Assembly: GCA_934539585.1 (NCBI GenBank)
Contig: CAKTCT010000012.1
Span: forward strand, 7,687 to 71,686
Source: an uncultured Oscillospiraceae bacterium
Lineage (GTDB): Bacteria > Bacillota > Clostridia > Oscillospirales > Ruminococcaceae
DNA length: 64,000 nt
Direction of reading: 5' to 3'
Under the pieces are notes generated by a model, which ran no database searches, was not told where the DNA came from, and saw only the letters and a list, made by a program, of their open reading frames with translations. The position numbers were made by a program, and so were the translations under genes. Below, one piece after another: positions 49,792-59,149 of this stretch. The number at the start of each line of letters is the position of its first letter. Position 1 is the stretch's first letter.

Positions 49792-51111
49792 ATGAAGGCG
49801 ACAGTCATCGGCGGCGGTCTGGCAGGCTGCGAGGCCGCCCAGATCTTGGCGCGGTACGGCGTTGAGGTGGAGCTCCTGGAGCAGAAGCCCCGCTGCTATT
49901 CCCCGGCCCACAAGTATCCGGGACTGGCGGAGCTGGTCTGCTCCAACTCTCTGAAAGCGTCCCGGCTGGATTCGGCGTCGGGGATGCTCAAGGAGGAAAT
50001 GCGGCTCTTAGGGTCCCTCATCATCCCCTCCGCAGAGGCCGCTGCCGTGGCGGCGGGCGGGGCCCTGGCCGTGGACCGGGAAGCCTTTTCCGACCGGGTG
50101 ACGGCGGCCATCCGGGAAAATCCCCGGATTCATATCACCGAAGCCCAGGTAAGCGCTCTGCCCGAAGGCCCGGTTATTGTCGCCACCGGCCCCCTGACCT
50201 CCGGGGGACTGGCCCAGGAGATCGTCCGGATCACCGGGGAGAAGGGGCTCAGCTTCTTCGATGCGGCGGCCCCCATTGTGGACGGCTCCACCGTGGACCG
50301 GTCCGTGGTCTTTGCCGCTTCCCGGTACGGCCGGGGGGAGGACGATTACCTCAACTGCCCCATGAACAAGGAAGAATACGAAGCCTTTTATGAGGCCCTG
50401 GTCTCGGCGGAAAGTGTGGAGCTCAAGGACTTTGAAAAGGCGGAATTCCGGGTCTACGAGGGCTGTATGCCCGTGGAGATCATGGCCAGACGGGGACCGG
50501 ACACCATCCGCTTCGGCCCCCTGAAGCCCGTGGGGCTCCGGGACCCCCGCACCGGCCACCGGCCCTGGGCCGTGGTCCAGCTGCGGAAGGAAAACGAAGA
50601 AGGCACCCTTTATAACCTGGTGGGCTTCCAGACCAACCTGAAATGGGGGGAGCAGAAGCGGGTGTTCTCCATGATCCCGGGCCTGCAGAACGCAGAGTTC
50701 GTCCGGTATGGGGTCATGCACCGGAACACCTTTCTGGATTCGCCCCGGCTTCTGGACCGGGAATTCCGGCTGAAAAGCCGCCCGGACCTCCGCTTTGCCG
50801 GCCAGATGACCGGGGTGGAGGGCTACGTGGAATCGGCGGCCAGCGGGCTCCTGGCCGGGCATTATCTGGCCCGGGAGCTCCTGGGGCTGCCCCCCCTGGT
50901 CCTGCCGGAGGGGACCATGCTCAAGGCCCTGACGGACCACGTCTGCACCGAAACGGCGGATTTCCAGCCCATGGGAGCCAATATGGGCATCCTTCCGGCG
51001 CTGCCGGAGGCTCCCCGGGACAAGAAGCTCCGGTACCGGCTTCTGGCGGAGCGGGGCGTGGGCGCTTTGCGGGAGACCCTGCGCGCCCTGGATTGGAGGA
51101 ACGATTCATGA
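49792..51111 (+). CDS. trmFO: Methylenetetrahydrofolate-tRNA-(uracil-5-)-methyltransferase TrmFO
   Basis: 439 residues. FAD-binding GGGLAGCEAA at 8-17, PAHKYPGLAELVCSNSLK and VCTETADFQPMGANMGILP are family signatures. It makes m5U54 in the tRNA T-loop using methylene-THF and FADH2. The start codon follows the topA stop directly, with GGAGGAG at the end of topA serving as ribosome site. The topA-trmFO order is usual in Firmicutes. Confidence 0.97.
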   Translation: MKATVIGGGLAGCEAAQILARYGVEVELLEQKPRCYSPAHKYPGLAELVCSNSLKASRLDSASGMLKEEMRLLGSLIIPSAEAAAVAAGGALAVDREAFSDRVTAAIRENPRIHITEAQVSALPEGPVIVATGPLTSGGLAQEIVRITGEKGLSFFDAAAPIVDGSTVDRSVVFAASRYGRGEDDYLNCPMNKEEYEAFYEALVSAESVELKDFEKAEFRVYEGCMPVEIMARRGPDTIRFGPLKPVGLRDPRTGHRPWAVVQLRKENEEGTLYNLVGFQTNLKWGEQKRVFSMIPGLQNAEFVRYGVMHRNTFLDSPRLLDREFRLKSRPDLRFAGQMTGVEGYVESAASGLLAGHYLARELLGLPPLVLPEGTMLKALTDHVCTETADFQPMGANMGILPALPEAPRDKKLRYRLLAERGVGALRETLRALDWRNDS

Positions 51112-51554
51112 AGCGGAAAATCGCGGCGGCTCTTCTGGGGCTGCTTCTTTGCGTGAGCCTGACGGGCTGCGGGCCTTCCGGCAAGCAGAAGGCCGTCTAT
51201 AACGACGACAGCCTCATCGCAGGCCAGAGCGACACCTATTTTTACGTCAAGCACCTGTCCACCCAGTCGGGGACGGAATATACCGAGAATTTCGGCTCCT
51301 TTACCGGCAGCGACACCATCTGGAGCCGGACGGCCAGGGAGGGGGAGACCCTGAAAATCTCCGGCACTGCGGAAATTAAGTCCGGCAGCTGGAAGCTGGT
51401 CCTGGTGGACCCCGACGACAACGTGACGGTGCTGCTGGAGTACGGCGGCTCGCTGGACGAGACCATCCCCTTGACGGAGGGAAAGTGGCGGGTGAAATCC
51501 GTGGGGCTGGAAACCAAAGGCTCCGCGGAGCTGACCATCGAAACGGCGGACTGA
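51108..51554 (+). CDS. Small lipoprotein, unknown
   Basis: 148 residues; the ATG overlaps the trmFO stop (ATGA). A signal peptide with lipobox LTGC (Cys21) predicts attachment to the outer face of the membrane. The mature part is a beta-rich domain with acidic turns (SGSWKLVLVDPDDNVTVLLEYGG). It is not a family I recognise. Codon use is like its neighbours. Located between trmFO and plsX. Confidence 0.82.
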   Translation: MKRKIAAALLGLLLCVSLTGCGPSGKQKAVYNDDSLIAGQSDTYFYVKHLSTQSGTEYTENFGSFTGSDTIWSRTAREGETLKISGTAEIKSGSWKLVLVDPDDNVTVLLEYGGSLDETIPLTEGKWRVKSVGLETKGSAELTIETAD

Positions 51555-51588
51555 CGCGGAAAACCCAGATGATAAGGAGAGTGGCGGA

Positions 51589-52596
51589 ATGAAAATCGTA
51601 GTGGACGGCTTCGGCGGGGATCACGCGCCCCTGGCCGTGCTCCAGGGCTGCGCCCTGGCCGTGGAGGAATACGGCGTGGACATCCTTGTGACCGGCGACG
51701 AGACGGTCCTGCGGAAAACGGCGGAGGAAAACGGCGTTTCCCTGAACGGGATCGAGATCGTTCACGCTCCCGGTGTCATCACCATGGAGAACGACCCCAC
51801 CTCCATCCTCAAGGAGAAGGCGGACTGCTCCATGGCGGCGGCCTTCAACCTGGTGAAGGAGGGGGAGGGCGATGCCTTTGTCAGCGGCGGCTCCACCGGA
51901 GCCATCGTGGTAGGCGCCACCTTCCTGCTGAAACGCATCAAGGGCGTCAAGCGGGCGGGGCTGGCCACGGTGATCCCCACCATCAACGGCTGCTACCTCC
52001 TCATGGACGCCGGGGCCAACATCGAGTGCCGCCCCGAGGTCCTCTGCCAGTTCGGCGTGATGGGGAGCCTTTATATGCAGAAGGTCCAGAAGGTGGAAAG
52101 CCCCCGGGTGGGCCTTGTCAACATCGGCTCCGAGGAGACCAAGGGCGGCGAGACCCAGATCGAGGCGCTGAAGCTCCTGAAATCGGCCCCCATCCGCTTC
52201 ACCGGCAACGTGGAGGCCCGGGAAATCCCCGCCGGAGCCGTGGACGTGGCGGTGGCCGACGGCTTCACCGGCAACGTGATTCTGAAGCTCACCGAGGGCC
52301 TGGGGTCCATGTTCTCCAAGAAGATCAAGGGGATGTTCACCGGGGTCTCCGGCAAGCTGGCCGGGGTGCTGATGCTGCCCAAGGTCAAGGCGTTCAAGAA
52401 GTCCATGGACTACACCGAATACGGCGGCGCGCCGCTGCTGGGCATCACCAGCCCGGTGATCAAGGCCCACGGCAGCTCCAACGCCAAGGCCATCAAAAAC
52501 GCCATCCGTCAGGCCCGGGACTTCACCCAGTCCGGCCTCACCGGGGAAATCCAACAGGCGGTCCAGGCCATGAAGCCCGCCGCCTCCGCAGAATGA
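51589..52596 (+). CDS. plsX: Phosphate acyltransferase PlsX
   Basis: 335 residues: KIVVDGFGGDHAP at the N-terminus, SGGSTGAIVVGATFLLKRIKGVKRAGLA, and DGFTGNVILKLTEG. It makes acyl-phosphate from acyl-ACP for PlsY, starting phospholipid synthesis at the membrane. The usual acpP gene between plsX and rnc is absent here; rnc follows after 18 bases. Confidence 0.97.
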   Translation: MKIVVDGFGGDHAPLAVLQGCALAVEEYGVDILVTGDETVLRKTAEENGVSLNGIEIVHAPGVITMENDPTSILKEKADCSMAAAFNLVKEGEGDAFVSGGSTGAIVVGATFLLKRIKGVKRAGLATVIPTINGCYLLMDAGANIECRPEVLCQFGVMGSLYMQKVQKVESPRVGLVNIGSEETKGGETQIEALKLLKSAPIRFTGNVEAREIPAGAVDVAVADGFTGNVILKLTEGLGSMFSKKIKGMFTGVSGKLAGVLMLPKVKAFKKSMDYTEYGGAPLLGITSPVIKAHGSSNAKAIKNAIRQARDFTQSGLTGEIQQAVQAMKPAASAE

Positions 52597-52614
52597 CAAA
52601 AAGGAGCGTTATCC

Positions 52615-53298
52615 TTGGAACTGGAAGAAAAAATCGGCTATACGTTCCGGAACCCCCAGCTGCTGGAACAGGCCCTGACCCACTCCTCCTTCGCCAACGA
52701 GGGGAAAAAGCACGGCCACAATAACGAGCGGCTGGAATTCCTGGGGGATTCGGTGCTGTCGGTCATTGTGGCCCGGCACCTGTTCCTCACCTATAAAGAC
52801 CTGCCGGAGGGGGAGCTGACCAAGCTCCGGGCCAGCCTGGTCTGCGAGAAGGCCCTGGACGTTTTCGCGGGGCAGATCGGCCTGGGGAAATACCTCCGCC
52901 TGGGCAAGGGCGAGGAAATGACCGGGGGCCGGGAGCGGCCCTCCATCCTGGCCGACGCCTTTGAGGCGCTGCTGGCGGCCATTTACATCGACGGCGGTTA
53001 TGAGGCGGCCCAGACCTTTGTCCTGGGCTTCATCCCCCGGAACCTGGACGTCCGGCGGAAGAATAAGCTCTCCGACTACAAGACCGCTTTGCAGGAGATC
53101 ATCCAGCAGAACCGGGAGGAACGGGTGGAGTACGTCCTGGTGGACGAGCACGGCCCGGACCACGCCAAGGTCTTTACCGCCGAGGTCCTTCTGAACACTA
53201 ATGTCATCGGCCGGGGCACCGGCAGCTCCAAAAAGCAGGCGGAGCAGAATGCCGCCCACGAGGCCCTGCTCCTCATGGGTTATCACGACGAAGACTGA
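52615..53298 (+). CDS. rnc: Ribonuclease III
   Basis: 227 residues from TTG 52615, with AAGGAG eight bases upstream. The RNase III signature NNERLEFLGDSVL (about 36-48) holds the catalytic acidic residues, with the second acidic site DAFEALLAAIYIDGG. The C-terminal double-stranded RNA-binding domain (about 155-225) ends GSSKKQAEQNAAHEALL. It processes rRNA precursors and structured RNA. TGATG overlap with the next gene. Confidence 0.97.
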   Translation: MELEEKIGYTFRNPQLLEQALTHSSFANEGKKHGHNNERLEFLGDSVLSVIVARHLFLTYKDLPEGELTKLRASLVCEKALDVFAGQIGLGKYLRLGKGEEMTGGRERPSILADAFEALLAAIYIDGGYEAAQTFVLGFIPRNLDVRRKNKLSDYKTALQEIIQQNREERVEYVLVDEHGPDHAKVFTAEVLLNTNVIGRGTGSSKKQAEQNAAHEALLLMGYHDED

Positions 53299-54305
53299 TG
53301 CACGGGAACATCGCGGTGTTCATCCCCCACCTGGGGTGCCCCTACGCCTGCTCCTTCTGCGATCAGCGAAGCATTTCCGGCGCGGAACGTCCGGTGACGC
53401 CGGAGGAGGTCTCGGCGCTGCTGAGGGAGGCTTTTGCCAGAAAGCCGGACCCGGCCTGCACCGAGATCGCCTTTTTCGGCGGCAGCTTCACCTGCATCCC
53501 CCGGAAGGAGATGGAGGGCTTCCTCCAGGCGGCGGAGCCCTATGTAAAGGCAAAATCCTGTACAGGCATCCGGGTGTCCACCCGGCCCGACGGCATCTCC
53601 CGGGAGGTGCTGGAGCTCCTGGCCCGGTACGGCGTTTCCGCCGTCGAGCTGGGGGCCCAGAGCCTTTCCGATGCGGTCCTTGCCCAGAATCGCCGGGGGC
53701 ACACGGCGGAGGACGTCCGCCAGGCGGTTTCCGCCATCCGGGACTTCGGGGGATTTTCCCTGGGCCTGCAGGTCATGGCCGGGCTCCCTGGAGACAGCCG
53801 GGAAATCTGGAACGCCACCATGGAGGAGGTCCTCCGCCTGGCCCCGGACACCCTGCGCATCTACCCCACGGTGGTTTTGCAGGGCACGGAGCTGGAACGG
53901 CTGACAAGGGAAGGACTTTACACTCCTCTTTCCGTGGAAGAAGCCGTGGAATGGACGGCCCCCTGGCTGCCCCGGCTGGAGCGGGCGGGAATCCGGGTGA
54001 TCCGGGTGGGGCTCCACGCCTCCCGGAGCCTGGAGGAGCGGCTGGTTGGCGGGGCCTACCACCCGGCCTTCCGGGAGCTCTGCGACGGGTTCCTTTACCG
54101 GGAAAAGCTGGGGGAAGCCCTCCGGGAGCACCCGCCGGGGACCCCGCTGACTGCCTTCGTCGCTCCCCGGGAGCTTTCCAAGGCCCTGGGGCAGAAGCGG
54201 TCCAACCTCCTTTGGGCGGCGGAGCGGGGCTATTCCCTGACCATCCGCCCCGGAGAAGGGATTCCCCCGGGAGAGGTTCGGATAACGCCTGCAAAATCGA
54301 CATAA
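53298..54305 (+). CDS. Radical SAM protein, Elp3-like
   Basis: 335 residues. The iron-sulfur motif GCPYACSFC (Cys14, Cys18, Cys21) has the CxxxCxxC spacing. FFGGSFTCIP, the SAM-binding GIRVSTRPDGI and LGAQSLSD complete an Elp3/MiaB-type radical SAM barrel; there is no acetyltransferase domain. A gene of this kind is commonly found between rnc and smc in Clostridia. Substrate unknown. Its first base is the last base of the rnc stop. Confidence 0.88.
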   Translation: MHGNIAVFIPHLGCPYACSFCDQRSISGAERPVTPEEVSALLREAFARKPDPACTEIAFFGGSFTCIPRKEMEGFLQAAEPYVKAKSCTGIRVSTRPDGISREVLELLARYGVSAVELGAQSLSDAVLAQNRRGHTAEDVRQAVSAIRDFGGFSLGLQVMAGLPGDSREIWNATMEEVLRLAPDTLRIYPTVVLQGTELERLTREGLYTPLSVEEAVEWTAPWLPRLERAGIRVIRVGLHASRSLEERLVGGAYHPAFRELCDGFLYREKLGEALREHPPGTPLTAFVAPRELSKALGQKRSNLLWAAERGYSLTIRPGEGIPPGEVRITPAKST

Positions 54306-54354
54306 TTCACCGAATTTATACAGATTGTATTGCTTTTCGAGAAAGGATGGAACC

Positions 54355-57300
54355 ATGTTCTTAAAATCGCTGGAAATGCAGGGCTTCAAGTCCTTTCCCG
54401 ATAAGACCGTCGTCCGCTTCAACAAGGGCCTCACCGCCGTGGTGGGGCCCAACGGCAGCGGAAAGAGCAACCTTTCCGACGCCATGCGGTGGGTCCTGGG
54501 GGAGCAGTCCACCAAGACCCTCCGGGGGGAGAAGATGGAGGACGTGATTTTCCTGGGCACCGCCTCCCGGAAGCCCCAGGGCTTCGCGGCGGTATCCCTG
54601 ACCTTCGACAACACCGACCGGGCCCTGGCCGTGGACGCCGACGAAGTGACCATCACCCGGCGGTACTACCGCTCCGGGGAAAGCGAATACGCAATAAACG
54701 GCGGCGCGGTGCGGCTCCGGGACATCAATGAGCTGTTCATGGACACGGGGCTCGGGCGGGATGGCTACTCCATGATCGGCCAGGGCAAGATCGCCGAGAT
54801 CATCAGCGCCAAATCCGGGGAGCGCCGGGAGATTTTCGAGGAAGCGGCGGGCATCTCCAAGTACCGCTACCGCAAGGCCGAGGCCGAGCGGAAGCTCAGT
54901 GGGGCCCAGGAGAACCTGACCCGGCTTTACGACATCCTCTCGGAGCTGGAAGGCCGGGTGGAGCCCCTGCGCATCCAGTCGGAAAAGGCCAAGGAGTTCC
55001 TGGCCCTGTCGGAGCGGAAAAAGCAGCTGGAGGTCTCCCTCTGGCTGCTGACCCTGGAAAAATACCAGGCCGCCCTCCGGGACCAGGAGCAGAAGTACCT
55101 CATCGCCAAGGGGGAGGACGAGCACCTTTCCCGGGAGCTCCAGAAGTGCGAGGACGAAATCCAGGAGGTCTATAAGCGGATGCAGTCCTGCCTGACCCAG
55201 AGCGAGGAGTGCCAGACCATCCGCCAGAACCTCTTAAACCGCACCGGGGACTTAAAAAGCGAGGTGGCCGTCCGGGAAAACGACATCCGCCACAACGGCG
55301 AGACCCTGACCCGGCTGAACGCCGAGCTGGCCGCCCAGGAGGACTCCGCCGCCCGGCGGGAGGAGGAGGCCCTCCGGAAAGAGGAGGAGCAGAAGGCCCT
55401 GGAAGCAGCCGGCACGGCTCTGGAGCAGGAGACCGAGGCCCGGCGGAAGGAGCTACTGGACCTCTCCGCCCGGCAGGACGATTTCAGCGGCAAGCTGGAC
55501 GAAGCAAACGCCAAAGTCAACCGCATCGCCCTGGAAAGCTCCCGGCAGAACATGCTGATCCTCACCCGGGAAAACGCCGCCGCCGACGAAGCCGCCCGGC
55601 TGACCTCCATGGAAGGGGAGATCGCCTCCCTGGCGGCCCAGCTGGACGTGGAAAAGGAGACCATGGAGGGCATCGACGGCCTTCTGAAGGAGATCGCCGA
55701 CAAGAAAGCCTCCCTGGAAAACGCCCGGAAGGGCTACGACTTGAAGCTCTCCGCCCGGAAGCAGAAGCGCCAGGAACTGGCCGCCGAGCAGCAGCGTCTG
55801 GAGCTGGCCATCAAGGAAAAGCAGCAGCGGGCCAAGCTCCTGCTGGACCTGGAACAGAACATGGAGGGCTTCAATTACAGCGTCAAGGCCGTCATGCGGG
55901 CGGCGAAAAACGGCGCCCTCCGGGGGGTGCTGGGCACCGTGGCCCAGCTGTTGAGCGTTAAGGCGGAGTACTCCCTGGCCGTGGAAACGGCCCTGGGCGG
56001 GGCCTTGCAGAACGTGGTGGTGGAGGACGAGTCCGCCGCCAAGGCCGGCATCCGGCTCCTGGCCGAGCAGAAGGCGGGCCGGGCCACCTTCCTGCCCCTG
56101 ACCTCGGTGAAGGGCAGCGCCCTCAACGAACCGGGACTGGAGCGCTACGCAGGCTTCGTGGCCATGGCTTCGGAGCTGGTGGAGGCGGACCCCCGGTACG
56201 ACGGAGTGGTCCGGTTCCTCTTGGGCCGCATCGCCGTGGTGGACGACCTGGACACCGCCGTGACCATCTCCCGGAAATACGGCTATAAATTCCGCATCGT
56301 CACCCTGGACGGCCAGCAGGTCAACGTGGGCGGCAGCTTCACCGGCGGCTCCGCGGCCAAAAACGCCGGGGTCCTCAGCCGGAAAAACGAGGCCGCCTCC
56401 CTGGAAGCCGAGGCTCAGAAGCTGGCCGGGCAGAAAGCCCTCCTGGACGGCCGGGCCCAGGAGCTGGGCCGGGAGATCGCCTCCCTGGAAGCCCACATCG
56501 AGGGCATCCGGGCGGAGCAGATCACCGCCAACGAAGACCAGATCCGCTTCGAAGGCGACAGCCGCCGGTACCAGCAGAACCGGGAGCTCCTGTCCTCCCG
56601 CCGGGAGGAACTGGAGCGGCAGAAGGCCCAGTCCGGCCAGAAAATCGCCGCCGCCCGCCAGGAGGCCGCCGATGCGAAAAAGGCCCTGGAGGCCCTGGAA
56701 CAGGAGTCCCGGGAGGCCCAGGAGGCCCTTGCCACCTTCCAGGGCAGCCGGGACGACCTTTCCGGCCGCCGGGAGGAGCTGACCGATGAAATCGCCGCCC
56801 TGACCCGCCGGGAGATCGAGAACCGGAAGGACCGGGAGAACCTGGCCCGGCAGATCGCCGAGCTCCGCGCCGGGGCCCGGGAGCGGGACGAGGCCAAGGC
56901 CCGGATTCTTGCCGACCGCACCGCTGTCGAGGAGGAAAACCGCCGTTTGGTTCAGGCCATCGCCGCCCTTCAGAAGGAGAGCGAGGATGCTGCGGTCCGC
57001 ATCGGGGAGTATGAGGAAAAAAGCCGCAATCTCATCGCCCGCCGCCAGGAGCTGGAAGGGGAGACCACCCGGCTCCGCCAGCAGTCCCGGGAGATTTCCG
57101 CCCGGAAAGAGCAGGCTGCCGGGGAGCTGGCCCGTCTGGATGAGCAGAAGCGCTCGGCCCAGAAGGACTACGATCAGATCATCCTGCGGCTCCAGGACGA
57201 GTACCAGCTGACCCGCAGCGAGGCCCAGCAGGGCGCGATCCCCATTGAGGACCGGGTGGAGGCCCAGAAGGAGCTGGCTTCCCTGAAAAACCGCATCCGG

Positions 57301-57936
57301 GGACTGGGCAGCGTCAATGTGGGGGCCATCGAGGAATATAAAGAGGTCTCGGAACGCTACGAGTTCCTGAAGGCCCAGGTGGAGGATGCCGCCAACTCCA
57401 AGGCGGAGCTGGAAAAGCTCATCCGGAACCTGACCGCGGACATGGAGCGGATGTTCCGGGAGAGCTTCGAGGCCATCAACAAGCACTTCGGGACCATCTT
57501 CACCGAGCTGTTCGGCGGCGGAAAGGCCAGCCTGACCCTCAGCGACCCTGAGGACGTTTTAAACTGCGGCATCGACATCAACGTCCAGCCGCCGGGAAAG
57601 ATCATCAAGAGCCTGAGCGCCCTGTCCGGCGGCGAGCAGTCGTTTATCGCCATCGCCATTTACTTCGCCATACTGAAGGTCCGGCCCGCTCCCTTCTGCG
57701 TCCTGGACGAGATCGAAGCGGCTTTGGACGACGTCAACGTGGTGAAATACGCCAGCTATCTGCGGATGATGAGCGGCAGCACCCAGTTCATCCTCATCAC
57801 CCACCGCCGGGGCACCATGGAGGAGGCCGACGTCCTCTACGGCGTCACCATGCAGGAACGGGGGGTCTCCAAGCTCCTGGAGCTGAAGGTCACGGAGATC
57901 GCTGCGAAAATGGGCGAGCTGGAATCGCAAGGCTAA
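54355..57936 (+). CDS. smc: Chromosome partition protein SMC
   Basis: 1193 residues from ATG 54355 (MFLKSLEMQGFKSFPDKT), with AAAGGATGG upstream; an earlier in-frame start lacks a site. Walker A GPNGSGKSNL, first coiled coil (about 165-500), hinge (about 505-665, with GVLGTVAQLLSV and GRATFLPL), second coiled coil, then signature LSALSGGEQSF and Walker B FCVLDEIEAALDD. It folds and segregates chromosomes with ScpA/ScpB. Full family length. Confidence 0.98.
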   Translation: MFLKSLEMQGFKSFPDKTVVRFNKGLTAVVGPNGSGKSNLSDAMRWVLGEQSTKTLRGEKMEDVIFLGTASRKPQGFAAVSLTFDNTDRALAVDADEVTITRRYYRSGESEYAINGGAVRLRDINELFMDTGLGRDGYSMIGQGKIAEIISAKSGERREIFEEAAGISKYRYRKAEAERKLSGAQENLTRLYDILSELEGRVEPLRIQSEKAKEFLALSERKKQLEVSLWLLTLEKYQAALRDQEQKYLIAKGEDEHLSRELQKCEDEIQEVYKRMQSCLTQSEECQTIRQNLLNRTGDLKSEVAVRENDIRHNGETLTRLNAELAAQEDSAARREEEALRKEEEQKALEAAGTALEQETEARRKELLDLSARQDDFSGKLDEANAKVNRIALESSRQNMLILTRENAAADEAARLTSMEGEIASLAAQLDVEKETMEGIDGLLKEIADKKASLENARKGYDLKLSARKQKRQELAAEQQRLELAIKEKQQRAKLLLDLEQNMEGFNYSVKAVMRAAKNGALRGVLGTVAQLLSVKAEYSLAVETALGGALQNVVVEDESAAKAGIRLLAEQKAGRATFLPLTSVKGSALNEPGLERYAGFVAMASELVEADPRYDGVVRFLLGRIAVVDDLDTAVTISRKYGYKFRIVTLDGQQVNVGGSFTGGSAAKNAGVLSRKNEAASLEAEAQKLAGQKALLDGRAQELGREIASLEAHIEGIRAEQITANEDQIRFEGDSRRYQQNRELLSSRREELERQKAQSGQKIAAARQEAADAKKALEALEQESREAQEALATFQGSRDDLSGRREELTDEIAALTRREIENRKDRENLARQIAELRAGARERDEAKARILADRTAVEEENRRLVQAIAALQKESEDAAVRIGEYEEKSRNLIARRQELEGETTRLRQQSREISARKEQAAGELARLDEQKRSAQKDYDQIILRLQDEYQLTRSEAQQGAIPIEDRVEAQKELASLKNRIRGLGSVNVGAIEEYKEVSERYEFLKAQVEDAANSKAELEKLIRNLTADMERMFRESFEAINKHFGTIFTELFGGGKASLTLSDPEDVLNCGIDINVQPPGKIIKSLSALSGGEQSFIAIAIYFAILKVRPAPFCVLDEIEAALDDVNVVKYASYLRMMSGSTQFILITHRRGTMEEADVLYGVTMQERGVSKLLELKVTEIAAKMGELESQG

Positions 57937-57948
57937 GGAGGAACCGCA

Positions 57949-58854
57949 ATGAGATTTTTTAACAAGATCAAAGAGGGACTGAAAAAGACCAAGGACGCCA
58001 TGATGCGCCAGGTGGAGGGAGTCATCCACTCCTTCACCAAGATCGACGAGGATTTCATGGAGGAGCTGGAGGAGGTCCTCATCATGTCCGACATGGGGGC
58101 CGTCACCGCCGAGGAAATTTGCGACCGGCTCCGGAAAAGGATCAAGGAGACCGGCATTACCGACACCTCCCAGGTCAAGGCCCTTTTAAAGGAGATTATC
58201 GCCGACATGCTCCGGGAGGAGGAGCCCATGAAGCTCTCCACCACCCCGTCCATCATCTTCGTCATCGGGGTCAACGGCGCGGGGAAGACCACCACCATCG
58301 GCAAGCTGGCCGCCGGCTTCAAGGCCCAGGGCAAGAAGGTCCTGGTGGGGGCCGCCGACACCTTCCGGGCCGCCGCCATCGAGCAGCTGGAGGTCTGGAC
58401 CCAGCGCAGCGGCGTGGAAATCGTCAAGCATCAGGAGGGCTCCGACCCGGCGGCGGTGGTCTACGACTCCATCGAGGCCGCCAAGGCCCGGAACGCCGAC
58501 ATCCTCCTTATCGACACCGCCGGACGGCTCCACAACAAGAAAAACCTCATGGACGAGCTGGGGAAGATGTTCCGCATCGTCAGCCAGCGGGCGGAGGGCT
58601 GCGACGTGGAGACGCTGTTGGTCCTGGACGCCACTACCGGCCAGAACGCCGTAAATCAGGCGGAGCAGTTTATGCAGGCCGCCAAGATCACCGGCATCGT
58701 TCTGACCAAGCTGGATGGCACAGCCAAGGGCGGCATCGTGGTGGCTATCAAGAATCAGCTGGGGCTGCCGGTGCGGTATGTGGGCGTCGGCGAGAAGATC
58801 GACGATTTGCAGGAATTCGTTCCCGAGGACTTTGTGGAGGCGCTGTTTGAGTAA
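57949..58854 (+). CDS. ftsY: Signal recognition particle receptor FtsY
   Basis: 301 residues: short N-terminal amphipathic region, N-domain (about 30-95), and the SRP GTPase G-domain with G1 GVNGAGKTTT (107-116), DTFRAAAIEQL, DTAGRLHNKKNLMDEL and TKLDGTAKGG. It docks ribosome-SRP complexes at the membrane. It lacks the long acidic A-domain of E. coli, as usual in Firmicutes. Confidence 0.98.
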   Translation: MRFFNKIKEGLKKTKDAMMRQVEGVIHSFTKIDEDFMEELEEVLIMSDMGAVTAEEICDRLRKRIKETGITDTSQVKALLKEIIADMLREEEPMKLSTTPSIIFVIGVNGAGKTTTIGKLAAGFKAQGKKVLVGAADTFRAAAIEQLEVWTQRSGVEIVKHQEGSDPAAVVYDSIEAAKARNADILLIDTAGRLHNKKNLMDELGKMFRIVSQRAEGCDVETLLVLDATTGQNAVNQAEQFMQAAKITGIVLTKLDGTAKGGIVVAIKNQLGLPVRYVGVGEKIDDLQEFVPEDFVEALFE

Positions 58855-59146
58855 GAAGAAGCCATTTCTGGCCGCCCTGATTGCCGGGACCGGCGCGCTG
58901 CTCCTGCTGATGCAGAGCGGGTACCTCCCCGGACTGCGGCGGCGGCTCCGGGAGAAAAAGGCCGCCTGCTGCAAAACGGCGGAGGTGGCCTCCGCCTACG
59001 TCGTCCGGAAAAGCCGCCCCTGGGGAAAGCGCCTGTGGGAGACTCTCACCGCCGCGCTGCCCCTGCTCCTGTCCTGTATGGGAACGGCCATGCTGGCGGC
59101 GTCCCGGCTCCTGAAAAGGCGGGAACCGGCAGATAAAGGAGAGTAA
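58847..59146 (+). CDS. Small membrane protein overlapping the ftsY end
   Basis: 99 residues from TTG 58847, eight bases inside ftsY, with GGAGG (part of the ftsY coding sequence) six bases upstream, so translation is likely coupled. It has two hydrophobic segments (about 6-25 and 66-85) joined by a Lys/Arg/Cys-rich stretch (RRRLREKKAACCKTAEV). No family recognised. Rdg/Ham1 gene follows three bases after its stop. Confidence 0.7.
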   Translation: MSKKKPFLAALIAGTGALLLLMQSGYLPGLRRRLREKKAACCKTAEVASAYVVRKSRPWGKRLWETLTAALPLLLSCMGTAMLAASRLLKRREPADKGE

Positions 59147-59149
59147 GCC

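Noticed and set aside
54306..54354. smc promoter
   Set aside because: A/T-rich with TATACA and TGTATT, but no -35 box at proper spacing. Transcription from upstream is as likely.
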